DNA from: Streptomyces sp. CB01881
Lineage (GTDB): Bacteria > Actinomycetota > Actinomycetes > Streptomycetales > Streptomycetaceae
Direction: 5' to 3'
NCBI RefSeq assembly: GCF_002953255.1
Contig: NZ_CP026498.1
Coordinates: 6,710,020-6,774,019, forward strand
Length of the DNA stretch: 64,000 nucleotides
The notes under the pieces: generated by a model
Told to the model about the DNA's origin: nothing
What the model saw: the letters and a program-made list of their open reading frames with translations, nothing else
The model's database searches: none
Translations under genes and position numbers: made by a program
Part shown: positions 1 through 7,861 of the stretch, one piece after another
Position numbering within the stretch: position 1 is the stretch's first letter
Layout of the letters: each line of letters starts with the position of its first letter

Positions 1-292
1 CAACGACTGGCAGCACAAGAGCCTGACGGTGATCGCCGTGGCGCTGGTCTTCGGCGTCGTGAACTGGCTGATCAAGCCGGTGGTGAAGCTGTTCTCGCTG
101 CCGCTGTTCATCCTCACCCTGGGGCTGATCACCTTCCTCATCAACGCCCTGATGCTCTGGCTGACCTCCTGGGCCTCGGACAAGCTCAACCTGGACTTCC
201 ACGTCGACGGGTTCTGGGCCGCGCTGTTCGGCGCGCTGATCATCAGCCTGGTCTCCTGGGGCCTCAACCTGGCACTCGGCGACGACGACTGA
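1..292 (+). CDS. Phage-holin-family membrane protein (5' end missing)
   Basis: The window edge cuts this gene. The frame is open from base 2 to a TGA at 290-292, giving 96 residues; an ATG at 29 is probably internal. The protein is almost entirely hydrophobic, with three or four likely membrane segments, for example around residues 10-35 and 40-60, and a final one ending in an acidic GDDD tail. This layout resembles the phage holin family (PF04020 type), small membrane proteins found as single chromosomal genes in actinomycetes, with no proven lysis role there. A strong hairpin follows the stop. The function is not known. Confidence 0.75.
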   Translation, partial: NDWQHKSLTVIAVALVFGVVNWLIKPVVKLFSLPLFILTLGLITFLINALMLWLTSWASDKLNLDFHVDGFWAALFGALIISLVSWGLNLALGDDD

Positions 293-332
293 GCCGCCGC
301 GCCCCGCGCCGGCCCCGGCGAACGGCCCCGGC

Positions 333-377
333 GGAAGAGGCCCGTACCCGGTTCCCCACCGGGTACGGACCTCTTCC
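333..377 (+). terminator. Hairpin terminator after the holin-like gene
   Basis: Bases 333-351 pair with 359-377 in a 19-bp stem with one C/A mismatch and a 7-base loop. It lies 40 bases after the stop codon and before the NUDIX gene, so it most likely ends transcription of the holin-like gene. Confidence 0.75.
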
Positions 378-474
378 GAGCACCCCCCGAACGGACGTAC
401 CCGGCCACACCGGCGTTTCGGGCCCGGCCGCCTGCGGGAGACTCCCGCACAACGCTCCGGCCACGGAGGTCGCC

Positions 475-1002
475 ATGCGCACCCCGCCCCGCCCCGTCGT
501 CAAACGCACCGCGCGGGCGATCCTGCTGGAACTCGACCCGGACGACCCGCACGGCCCGGCCTCGATCGTGCTGATCAAGCGCACCAGGCCCGGCTCCCCG
601 CACCCGTACTGGATCACCCCGGGCGGCGGCGTCGAGCGCGGCGACCGCACCGTCGTCGACGCCCTGCACCGCGAGGTCGACGAGGAGCTCGGCGGCAAGG
701 TGGTGGACGTCGTCCCCGCCTTCGTCGACACCGTCAGCCACACGCACCACGACGACGGCACCCTGCTCCACCCGCACGGGGTCAAGGTGCAGCACTTCTT
801 CGCCTGCCGGCTCGCCTCGATGGACCTCGCACGGCGGCACGGGCCCGAGGTGGAGGAGCCCAACGGGGAGTACGAGGTGGTCCGGCTGCCCTTCACCCGG
901 GAGGGCGTCACCTCGGTCAACGTCGTCCCGCCCAGCCTGCGCGCCTACCTGGCGGCCAACATCGAGGGCGTCCGGGCGCTCCTGGCCCCGGACCTCGGCT
1001 GA
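475..1002 (+). CDS. NUDIX hydrolase
   Basis: This 175-residue protein carries a NUDIX box at about residues 57-80 (GGGVERGD, then HREVDEELGG). The REVDEE core supplies the acidic metal ligands that hydrolyse nucleoside diphosphates linked to another moiety. The substrate cannot be read from the sequence; the family cleans up oxidised nucleotides, dinucleoside polyphosphates or coenzymes in the cytoplasm. The ATG at 475 follows CGGAGG with 6 bases between, a good ribosome site. A short hairpin (433-449) lies in the leader. The gene is monocistronic and converges on the globin gene. Confidence 0.9.
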   Translation: MRTPPRPVVKRTARAILLELDPDDPHGPASIVLIKRTRPGSPHPYWITPGGGVERGDRTVVDALHREVDEELGGKVVDVVPAFVDTVSHTHHDDGTLLHPHGVKVQHFFACRLASMDLARRHGPEVEEPNGEYEVVRLPFTREGVTSVNVVPPSLRAYLAANIEGVRALLAPDLG

Positions 1003-1011
1003 GCCCCGCGC

Positions 1012-1039
1012 GGCCGGGCGGCACGCCCGTCGCCCGGCC
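1012..1039. terminator. Possible bidirectional hairpin between NUDIX and globin genes
   Basis: A 9-bp perfect stem (1012-1020 with 1031-1039, 10-base loop) lies in the 81-base gap between two converging genes and could stop transcription from both sides. Confidence 0.4.
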
Positions 1040-1083
1040 CGGCGTTCAGCGCCCGCCGTCCAGCCGACCGTCCAGCCGGCTGT

Positions 1084-2826
1084 TCAGCCCGCCGCGAGGT
1101 CCCCCACCAGGTCGTGCCGGATCCGCTCCGCCGCCACGCCGGCCCGCAGCAGCACGCCGACCCCGCGCCGGACCATCGCGGCCGGCCCGCTGAGGTACGC
1201 GTCCCGGCCGGTCCACGGCCCGAACCGGCCGACCACCTCCGGCAGTTCACCGGTCAGTGTCCCGCCGCCCGAGGCCCCGTGGCCGGACAGCACCGGGTGC
1301 ACCGAGAGCCACGGATGGCGCCCGGCCAGCGCGCGCAGCGCCTCCAGGTCGTACAACTCGGCGGCCTGCCGGGCGCCGTAGAAGACCTCCACCGACCGTC
1401 CGGCCGCGCCGTGCTCGGCCACCTCCTCGACCAGCGCGCGGATCGGCGCGATCCCGGTCCCCCCGCCCAGGCAGAGCAGGTCCGCGCCGGACGCGTGGTC
1501 GACCGTCATCGCGCCGGAGGCCGGGCCCAGCCGCAGCACGTCCCCGGGCGCGGCCCGGTGGACCAGCGCGTTGCTCACCCAGCCCGCCTGGACGGCCTTC
1601 ACGTGGAAGGTCAGCAGGCCGTCCGGCCGGGGCGCGGTGGCGAAGGAGAAGTGCCGCCAGACCCGGGGCCACCAGGGCGTCTCCATGCTGGTGTACTGCC
1701 CGGCCCGGTAGGGGTACGCCTGGTCGGGCCGGACGGTGATCACCGCGACGTCCCCGGTGCGGCGCTGGTGCCCGACCACCTCGCCCTGCCACCAGGGCGG
1801 CGAGGTACGGGCGGCGTCCTCGGCCGCCTCGATCATGATCGAGGAGACCAGCCGGTACACCCGGCGCCAGGCCAGCTCGGTGTCGGCGTCCCAGCGGCCG
1901 CCCGCGTACCGCGCCAGCGCCTGCACCAGGCACTCGCCCACCGGGCCGTAGTGGCCGGTCAGCGTGCCGTACCGGCGGTGGCCGCGGCCGAGCGCGCTCA
2001 GGTACGTCCGCAGGCCCTCCGGGTCGCCGGCGCTCCGGGCGGCCATCAGCAGCGCACGGAAGAGGCGGTCGCGCTGGACGTCCATGGCGGCCGGGAAGAG
2101 CGCGCGGACCTCGGGGTGGTGCAGGAAGATCAGCGCGTAGAAGTGCGCGGTGGCCCGGTCGGCGACCGGCTCCACCACCGCCAGACTGGCCCGGATCAGC
2201 TCGATGTCCCGCGCGGTGGGCGGCTGTTCGGCGGCGGTGCGCAGGTCGGGCACGGGCGTGGCGGCCTGCGCCGGACGGGCGCCGCCGAGGGTCTGCAGCG
2301 CCCAGGCCCGGCTCCAGTTGTCGCCCGGTCCGGCCCAGTTGAGGCCGGGCGCGTGGGTGAACAGCGGCTCGATCACGGGGGTGGGCGGCCCGGCGGGCGT
2401 GGACGGCGCCGGAACGGCGGGCGGCCCGGCCGGTGGGTCGGGGATCGCCACCCGTACCGGGGCGGCGACCGGGGCCGTCGCGACCAGGCCGACGGGGGCG
2501 GGGAGCCCGGACGGCGGCGGAAGGTCCGGCGGGTCCAGCGGCATCGGCGGGAGCACCGTCACGGCGCCCGCCCCGGGAGCCGGAGCAGCCGCCGGCGCGG
2601 CGCCCCGGGCCGCGAGCGACGCGAGGTCCGCGGCCGGGGCCTGCGGCATGCTGTCCGGCGCGACGTCCGGCAGACCGCCCGGTGCAACGGCCTGCGGGAT
2701 GTCCTGTGCGGGGTCCTGCGCGATGCCCGGCGTGGTTTCCGGCGCGGGGCCCGGCATCCCGGGGACGGCCGCGACGCCCGCCGAGCCGTGCCCGCTACGG
2801 ACCAGAAGTGTTCTGCGGGACTTCAC
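1084..2826 (-). CDS. Globin domain / FAD-NAD(P) oxidoreductase (flavohaemoglobin-like)
   Basis: The protein has three parts: an Ala/Pro-rich, probably disordered N-terminus of about 200 residues; a bacterial globin domain with the proximal histidine in GRGHRRYG; and a ferredoxin-reductase module with an FAD-binding RAGQYTS motif and the NAD(P) motif LGGGTGIAPIRAL. Classical flavohaemoglobins turn nitric oxide and oxygen into nitrate with this domain order; that role is inferred here. The start is unsure. I chose a GTG at 2826, but the frame is open to 2976 and an ATG at 2757 is also possible. The N-terminus is built from 12-bp repeats (2645-2764). No SD sequence settles the choice. Confidence 0.8.
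   Translation of the reverse strand: MKSRRTLLVRSGHGSAGVAAVPGMPGPAPETTPGIAQDPAQDIPQAVAPGGLPDVAPDSMPQAPAADLASLAARGAAPAAAPAPGAGAVTVLPPMPLDPPDLPPPSGLPAPVGLVATAPVAAPVRVAIPDPPAGPPAVPAPSTPAGPPTPVIEPLFTHAPGLNWAGPGDNWSRAWALQTLGGARPAQAATPVPDLRTAAEQPPTARDIELIRASLAVVEPVADRATAHFYALIFLHHPEVRALFPAAMDVQRDRLFRALLMAARSAGDPEGLRTYLSALGRGHRRYGTLTGHYGPVGECLVQALARYAGGRWDADTELAWRRVYRLVSSIMIEAAEDAARTSPPWWQGEVVGHQRRTGDVAVITVRPDQAYPYRAGQYTSMETPWWPRVWRHFSFATAPRPDGLLTFHVKAVQAGWVSNALVHRAAPGDVLRLGPASGAMTVDHASGADLLCLGGGTGIAPIRALVEEVAEHGAAGRSVEVFYGARQAAELYDLEALRALAGRHPWLSVHPVLSGHGASGGGTLTGELPEVVGRFGPWTGRDAYLSGPAAMVRRGVGVLLRAGVAAERIRHDLVGDLAAG
2645..2764 (-). repeat. Ten degenerate 12-bp tandem repeats encoding tetrapeptides
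   Basis: Ten consecutive 12-base units with no gaps, roughly GGYGCGATGTCC on the plus strand, lie in the 5' part of the globin gene. On the coding strand they give tetrapeptides such as VAPD, GLPD, VAPG, PAPE and GMPG. Similar units occur in the non-coding stretches 9190-9251 and 13447-13518. Confidence 0.7.
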
Positions 2827-3000
2827 CGCAACGTTTCGAGTACCCAAGAGAATCGTTTCGCCTCCGGCCGGCCTGCGCCACCACCTGGCTTGTCTCCACT
2901 GACGCCTAGGCAGCGTGGCACGCCCGAAGTACTCATCCGACAAATCGCGTGAAGCCCGGACACCCGCCCTCCGCACGCGCTACTCTCGCTCGATCTGCGG

Positions 3001-3034
3001 TCGCCTTGCGTGGCATCACGGCCACGCAAGGCGA
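3001..3034 (-). terminator. Terminator of the 2-oxoacid dehydrogenase operon
   Basis: A perfect 14-bp stem (3001-3014 with 3021-3034) closes a 6-base loop. It begins 12 bases after the E2 stop codon on the minus strand and separates the operon from the globin gene. Confidence 0.85.
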
Positions 3035-3045
3035 TCATCCGCAGG

Positions 3046-4365
3046 TCACAGCTGGCGCAACAGCATCCCCGGCTGCTCGACGCAGTCCGCCACGAAGCGC
3101 AGGAAGCCGCCCGCCGTGCCGCCGTCGCAGACCCGGTGGTCGAAGGTGAACGACAGCTGGGTCACCTCGCGCACCGCCAACTCGCCCTGGTGGACCCAGG
3201 GTTTGCCGACGATCCGACCGACCCCGAGCATCGCCGCCTCGGGGTGGTTGAGGATCGGGGTCGAGCCGTCCACGCCGAACACCCCGTAGTTGTTCAACGT
3301 GAACGTCCCGCCGGTGAGTTCGGCCGGCGTCAGCGATCCCACCCGGGCCGCCTCGGTCAACCGGCCCAGCTCCGCACCGAGTTGCTCAGTGGAGAGCAGC
3401 TGGGCGTCCCGCACCACCGGGACGACGAGGCCGCGTTCGCCCTGCGCGGCGAAGCCCAGGTGCACCGCGGAGTGCCGCAGGATGCCGGAACCGTCCTCCG
3501 TCACACTGGAGTTGAGCTCGGGGAAGCGCGCCAGCGCGACCGTGCAGATCCGCGCGAGCAGCGCCAGCACGCTCACCTTCGGCCCCGGGGTGGCATTCAA
3601 CTGCCTTCGCAACGCCATCAGTTCGGTGGCATCGGCGTCCACCCAGCAGGTCGCCGCCGGGATCTCCCGGTGGCTGCGGGTGAGCTTCTCGGCCACCGCC
3701 CGGCGCAGCCCGCGCAGCGGGACGACGCCCTCCACGGCGGCCGCCGGTGCCGGTGCGGCCGGCGCGGCGGGCACGGCCCGCGCCGCGACCGCCCGTTCGA
3801 CGTCCGCACGCAGGATCAGCCCGTCCGGGCCGCTGCCGGTGACCGACAGCAGGTCGATCCCCTGCTCCCGGGCCGCCCGCCGCACCAGCGGCGAGATCAC
3901 CGGCACGACCACCGGAGCCACCGGAGCCGCAGGTGCCACCGGGGCAGCCGGAGCAGCCGGAGCAGCCACGGCAGCGGAAACGGCGGCGGAAACGGCCGGC
4001 ACCCCCACCCGCCGCCGCCGGCCGCCCCGGTCCGGCTCCGCGACGCCGTACCCGACCAGCGGCCGCTCCACCTCACCGGCGAGCGGCCTCGCGACGAGCG
4101 GCTGCTCGCCCTCCCCGGGCGCCACCGCGACGGTCACCAGCGGCGCGCCGACCGCCACCTCCTCGCCCGGCTCGCCGTACCGGGCGGTGACCACCCCGCC
4201 GTACGGGCAGGGCACCTCGACCACGGCCTTGGCCGTCTCCACCTCCACCACCGGCTGGTCGACCGCGATCACGTCGCCGACCTCGACCATCCAGCGGACC
4301 ACCTCCGCCCCGGTGAGGCCCTCACCGAGGTCGGGCAGGGTGAACTCGCGCACGACGGGCATCAT
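3046..4365 (-). CDS. bkdC: 2-oxoacid dehydrogenase E2 (lipoyl acyltransferase)
   Basis: E2 core subunit of a branched-chain 2-oxoacid dehydrogenase; it passes the acyl group from lipoate to CoA. In order: one lipoyl domain (residues 1-80, lysine in ETAKAVVEV), a flexible Ala/Val-rich linker, a peripheral-subunit-binding domain (about 155-195, SPLVRRAAREQ) and the acyltransferase domain to 439, with the active-site DHRVCDGG near the end. The ATG at 4365 follows GGAGG with 7 bases between, and the upstream stop is only 3 bases away. It is third in the E1 alpha-E1 beta-E2 operon. No E3 gene is present here, so E3 must be shared from elsewhere. Branched-chain specificity is inferred from gene order. 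Confidence 0.9.
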   Translation of the reverse strand: MMPVVREFTLPDLGEGLTGAEVVRWMVEVGDVIAVDQPVVEVETAKAVVEVPCPYGGVVTARYGEPGEEVAVGAPLVTVAVAPGEGEQPLVARPLAGEVERPLVGYGVAEPDRGGRRRRVGVPAVSAAVSAAVAAPAAPAAPVAPAAPVAPVVVPVISPLVRRAAREQGIDLLSVTGSGPDGLILRADVERAVAARAVPAAPAAPAPAAAVEGVVPLRGLRRAVAEKLTRSHREIPAATCWVDADATELMALRRQLNATPGPKVSVLALLARICTVALARFPELNSSVTEDGSGILRHSAVHLGFAAQGERGLVVPVVRDAQLLSTEQLGAELGRLTEAARVGSLTPAELTGGTFTLNNYGVFGVDGSTPILNHPEAAMLGVGRIVGKPWVHQGELAVREVTQLSFTFDHRVCDGGTAGGFLRFVADCVEQPGMLLRQL

Positions 4366-4367
4366 CC

Positions 4368-5366
4368 TCAGTCCTCCCACTGCAGCCGGGCGACCGCGTC
4401 CAGGATCCGGTCCACCCCGGGCAGGTGGTGGTGCTCAAGCATGGGCGGCGGGTAGGGGATGTCGAAGCCGGTGACCCGCAGCACCGGGGCGGCCAGGTGG
4501 TGGAAGCAGCGCTCGGTGACCCGGGCGGCGATCTCCGCGCCGGTGCCGCCGAAGCCGCTCGCCTCGTGCACCACCACGGCCCGGCCGAGGGAGCGGACCA
4601 CCCGGCAGACCGTCTCGTCGTCGAACGGCACCAGGGTGCGCAGGTCCAGCACCGCGAGGTCCCAGCCCTCGGCCTTCGCCGCCTCGGCCGCCTCCAGGCA
4701 GACCGGCAGCGAGGGCCCGTAGGTGATCAGCACCGCGGACGTCCCGGTGCGCCGCAGCACGGCCTGGCCGATCGGCTCGACCGGCGCCGACGGGTCGAAC
4801 CCGTCCTTGCCCCAGTAGAGCCGCTTGGGCTCCAGGAAGACCACCGGGTCGTCGGAGGCGATCGAGGCCCGCAGCAGCCCGTACGCGTCGGCCACCGTGG
4901 CGGGGGTGACCACGTGCAGGCCGGGGGTGGCGGTGTAGTACGCCTCGGAGGCGTCGCTGTGGTGCTCGACGCCGCCGATCCCGCCGCCGTAGGGGATCCG
5001 GACGGTGATCGGCAGCGGGAGCCTGCCGGCCGTGCGGTTGCGCATCTTGGCGACGTGCGAGAAGAGCTGCTCCAGCGCCGGGTAGGCGAAGGCGTCGAAC
5101 TGCATCTCCACCACCGGGCGCAGCCCGTACATCGCCATGCCGATCGCGGTGCCGAGGATGCCCGCCTCGGCCAGCGGGGTGTCCAGGCAGCGGTCCGGGC
5201 CGAACTCGGCGGTCAGCCCGTCGGTGATCCGGAAGACGCCGCCGAGCGCGCCGACGTCCTCGCCGAGCACGTGTACGGCCGGGTCCTCGCGCAGGGAGTC
5301 GCGCAGCGCCGCGTTGAGCGCCTGCGCCATGGTGGCGGTGCGCGAGGAGACAGCTGTCTGGTTCAT
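4368..5366 (-). CDS. bkdB: 2-oxoacid dehydrogenase E1 beta subunit
   Basis: This 332-residue protein is the beta half of the thiamine-diphosphate E1 heterotetramer, which decarboxylates branched-chain 2-oxoacids made from valine, leucine and isoleucine. Diagnostic stretches are LGEDVGALGGVF near residue 38, DTPLAEAGILG, the EHHSDASEAYY segment and FLEPKRLYW. It has the transketolase pyrimidine-binding domain followed by the C-terminal domain. Its ATG at 5366 overlaps the TGA of the alpha subunit gene in an ATGA, which implies coupled translation of an equimolar complex. In streptomycetes such complexes supply branched starter units for iso/anteiso fatty acids and some polyketides. Confidence 0.92.
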   Translation of the reverse strand: MNQTAVSSRTATMAQALNAALRDSLREDPAVHVLGEDVGALGGVFRITDGLTAEFGPDRCLDTPLAEAGILGTAIGMAMYGLRPVVEMQFDAFAYPALEQLFSHVAKMRNRTAGRLPLPITVRIPYGGGIGGVEHHSDASEAYYTATPGLHVVTPATVADAYGLLRASIASDDPVVFLEPKRLYWGKDGFDPSAPVEPIGQAVLRRTGTSAVLITYGPSLPVCLEAAEAAKAEGWDLAVLDLRTLVPFDDETVCRVVRSLGRAVVVHEASGFGGTGAEIAARVTERCFHHLAAPVLRVTGFDIPYPPPMLEHHHLPGVDRILDAVARLQWED

Positions 5367-6505
5367 CGGTCGTGCACCTCGGCCTCGGCGGCCAGCTCGG
5401 CGGACAACTGGGCGGCCTGCTCGCGCAGTTGCGGGGTGGGCTCGGCGTACACGTGGGCGAACAGGGCCATCGGGTCCAGTTCGGCGTCGGCGTGGAACTC
5501 GGCCCGCATCCGGGCCGCCAGCGCCTCCGCCTCCTCGGCCGCCTCCTGCACCAGTGCGTCGTCCAGCACGCCGAGGGCGCGCAGGTCGCGTTCCATCAGC
5601 AGGATCGGGTCGTGCTCCCGCCAGGCCGCCACCTCGGCGTCGTCCCGGTAGCGGGTGGCGTCGTCGGCGTTGGTGTGCGCCTCGGCCCGGTAGGTGAGCG
5701 CCTCGACGAGGGTCGGGCCGCCGCCGGTCCGGGCCCGCTCGACGGCCTCGGAGAGCACGCCGTGCACGGCGGGCGCGTCGTTGCCGTCCACCAGCCGGCC
5801 CGGCATGCCGTAGCCGACGGCCTTGTGGGCCAGGCTGGGCGCGGCCGACTGCGCGGTGAGCGGGACGGAGATCGCGTACCCGTTGTTCTGCACCAGGAAG
5901 ACGACGGGGGCCCGGAGCACCGCGGCGAAGTTCAGCGCCTCGTGGAAGTCGCCCTCGCTGGTGCCGCCGTCGCCGAGCAGCGCCAGCGCGACGACCGGCT
6001 CGCCGGCGAGCTTCGCGGCGTGCGCCAGCCCGACGGCGTGCGGGGCCTGGGTGGCCAGCGGGGTGCAGAGCGGGGCGGTGCGGGTCGCGCGGGGGTCGTA
6101 CCCGGTGTGGGCGTTGCCGCGCAGCAGGGTGAGCGCCTCCAGCGGGTCGACCCCGCGGGAGACCACCGCGAGGGTGTCGCGGTAGCTGGGGAACAGCCAG
6201 TCGCGCTCGCCGAGCGCCAGCGCGGCGGCGACCTGGCAGGCCTCCTGGCCGGTGGAGGCCGGGTAGACGGCGAGCCGGCCCTGCTTGGTCAGGGTGGTGG
6301 CCTGCTGGTTGTAGCGGCGGCCGACCACCAGGCGGCGGTACAGCTCGCGCAGCAGCGCGGGGTCGTACTTCTCCAGCTCGGGAGTTCCGAGCACGCGGAC
6401 CGGCGAGGCGTCCGGGAGCAGCGGTGCCGGATCGGTGCGCGGGGCGGTCGCCCCGGGCAGCCAGCCGGGTACCGCCGTGCGGTGTCTGTGGTCGAGAACG
6501 GTCAT
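5363..6505 (-). CDS. bkdA: 2-oxoacid dehydrogenase E1 alpha subunit
   Basis: This 380-residue protein binds thiamine diphosphate through GDGGTSEGDFHEALN, ending in QNNGYAIS (the GDG to NN motif, about residues 173-205). It decarboxylates the 2-oxoacid together with E1 beta. The start at 6505 has GGAGG 11 bases upstream. It is the first gene of the operon, divergent from an Lrp-type regulator over a 149-base gap. Streptomycetes often carry two such gene sets; the adjacent Lrp gene matches my memory of the second S. coelicolor set with bkdR. An acetyl-transferring pyruvate E1 is a less likely reading. Confidence 0.92.
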   Translation of the reverse strand: MTVLDHRHRTAVPGWLPGATAPRTDPAPLLPDASPVRVLGTPELEKYDPALLRELYRRLVVGRRYNQQATTLTKQGRLAVYPASTGQEACQVAAALALGERDWLFPSYRDTLAVVSRGVDPLEALTLLRGNAHTGYDPRATRTAPLCTPLATQAPHAVGLAHAAKLAGEPVVALALLGDGGTSEGDFHEALNFAAVLRAPVVFLVQNNGYAISVPLTAQSAAPSLAHKAVGYGMPGRLVDGNDAPAVHGVLSEAVERARTGGGPTLVEALTYRAEAHTNADDATRYRDDAEVAAWREHDPILLMERDLRALGVLDDALVQEAAEEAEALAARMRAEFHADAELDPMALFAHVYAEPTPQLREQAAQLSAELAAEAEVHDR

Positions 6506-6540
6506 CTCGGGGCACCTCCAGGGGTGGCGGGGGCTCCCTA

Positions 6541-6600
6541 CCGATTGTTCGGTCGTCTGTTCATCTTGACCAGAAGCGTGACAAGGTGCTGGACAATCGG
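6541..6600. promoter_or_regulatory. Divergent control region between the bkd operon and its Lrp regulator
   Basis: The 149-base gap holds an 8-bp inverted repeat, CCGATTGT (6541-6548) and ACAATCGG (6593-6600), flanking an AT-richer centre with TTGACC at 6566-6571. Lrp/AsnC proteins bind several spaced, weakly palindromic sites in such gaps, so this is the likely operator of both transcripts. Confidence 0.45.
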
Positions 6601-6654
6601 CCCGGGCGGCGGTCGACTGGTGGCAGTGCGTCCAATCAGTGAGGGTGGGGGGTC

Positions 6655-7116
6655 ATGTCGGCTGAACAGACGTCCAGACTCGACCGTGTCGACCGGGCGA
6701 TCCTGCGGCTGTTGCAGCAGGACGGTCGCGCCTCGATCCGCTCGGTGGCCGAGCGGGTGCACGTGTCCCGGGCGAATGCGTACGCCCGGATATCCAGGAT
6801 GGTCGAGGACGGCGTCATCCGCGGCTTCACCGCCCGGGTCGACCACGAGAAGGCAGGTCAGGGCGCGTCCGCGTACGTCACCCTGAAGATCGTCCAGAAC
6901 TCCTGGCGGACGGTCCGCGAGCAGTTGCTGGCCCTGCCCGGGGTCGCCCACATCGCACTGGTCGGCGGTGACTTCGACGTGCTGCTGCTGGTGCACACCG
7001 CCGACAACCACGCCCTGCGGGAGCTGGTCCTGGGCAGCATCCAGTCCATCCCGCAGGTGCTCGGCACCCGCACGATGCTGGTCTTCGAGGAGACCGACCA
7101 GGTCCCCCCGGACTGA
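6655..7116 (+). CDS. Lrp/AsnC-family regulator (BkdR-like)
   Basis: This 153-residue protein has an N-terminal AsnC helix-turn-helix (residues 8-60, with IRSVAERVHVSRANAYARI) and a C-terminal ligand-sensing RAM domain (about 70-145). Such proteins form octamers that respond to amino acids. Placed head-to-head with the 2-oxoacid dehydrogenase operon, it most likely controls that operon and itself, possibly sensing a branched-chain amino acid; this is inference from position. The ATG at 6655 follows a purine-rich GAGGGTGGGGGG. It ends 7 bases from the converging TetR gene. Confidence 0.9.
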   Translation: MSAEQTSRLDRVDRAILRLLQQDGRASIRSVAERVHVSRANAYARISRMVEDGVIRGFTARVDHEKAGQGASAYVTLKIVQNSWRTVREQLLALPGVAHIALVGGDFDVLLLVHTADNHALRELVLGSIQSIPQVLGTRTMLVFEETDQVPPD

Positions 7117-7123
7117 ACGGGGC

Positions 7124-7708
7124 CTACCGCGCCCGCAGCCCGTCGAACGCCAGGTGGACCACCGCGTCCGCGACGCCGTCGGCCGCCTTGAGGCCCGGCC
7201 GGTACCACTCCACGATCGAGTTGATCATGCCGAAGAGCAGCCTGGTGGCCAGCCGGGGCTCGACGTCCGCCCGCAGGGCGCCGTCCGCGACGGCCGCCCG
7301 CAGCAGCTCGGCGACCTGGTGGTCGAACTCCCGGCGCCGCTCCAGCGCCCACTGCTCGGTGGCCGTGTTGCCGCGCACCCGCAGCAGCAGGGTGACGTAC
7401 GGCAGCTCCGCCAGCAGCACCTCGGCGGTCCGCCGCACCACGTGCTCCAGCCTCTCCACGGCCGGCCCCGCCACCGCGGCCGGCTCGGCGAGGATGCCGA
7501 ACAACCCGTCCAGCGCCCGCCCGACGGCGAGCCGGAGCAGCTCCTCCTTGCCGCGCACGTGGTGGTAGATCGAGGACTTGGAGATGCCCGCCGCCCGCGA
7601 CAGGTCCTCCATCGAGGTCCCGTCGTATCCGCGCTCGTTGAAGACGTCGACGGTCACCGCGAGCAGCGACTCCACGGTGTAGGCGGTGCGCGTGGTGTGA
7701 TCGGCCAT
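7124..7708 (-). CDS. TetR-family regulator (possible PaaR)
   Basis: This 194-residue protein has a typical TetR DNA-binding domain at the N-terminus (residues 10-56, with GYDGTSMEDLSRAAGISKSS and IYHHVRGKEELL) and an all-helical ligand domain after it. The ATG at 7708 gives the normal family length; the frame stays open far upstream, but that extension is not protein-like. The adjacent plus-strand genes are a mannosyltransferase and then paaN, whose leader contains a clear TetR-type palindrome (9263-9283). It is therefore a candidate repressor of phenylacetate genes, which is inference. Confidence 0.88.
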   Translation of the reverse strand: MADHTTRTAYTVESLLAVTVDVFNERGYDGTSMEDLSRAAGISKSSIYHHVRGKEELLRLAVGRALDGLFGILAEPAAVAGPAVERLEHVVRRTAEVLLAELPYVTLLLRVRGNTATEQWALERRREFDHQVAELLRAAVADGALRADVEPRLATRLLFGMINSIVEWYRPGLKAADGVADAVVHLAFDGLRAR

Positions 7709-7784
7709 CCTCCGAGTATCCCCGCCCCCGCCCGGCCGGGTGCGCCCGGGTCGGCCGGTACCGGACGGCGGTGACGCCGCACCG

Positions 7785-7841
7785 GGTTGGTCCACACCAA
7801 CCGGACGGCCGCACGCTCTAGAATTCGGCGGACGATCGTCC
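7785..7841. promoter_or_regulatory. Two palindromes between the TetR gene and the mannosyltransferase
   Basis: GGTTGGT-CCAC-ACCAACC (7785-7802) and the perfect GGACGATCGTCC (7830-7841) lie in the 153-base divergent gap, the second just 20 bases before the plus-strand start codon. Either could be an autoregulatory TetR operator. A TAGAAT at 7819-7824 is a possible -10 box. Confidence 0.4.
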
Positions 7842-7861
7842 AAGGCCAGCAGGGTGGGAGC

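Noticed and set aside
5367..6515. Minus-strand frame joined upstream of E1 beta
   Set aside because: It is antiparallel to nothing but out of phase with the well-supported E1 alpha gene; E1 beta begins at the ATG overlapping the E1 alpha stop.
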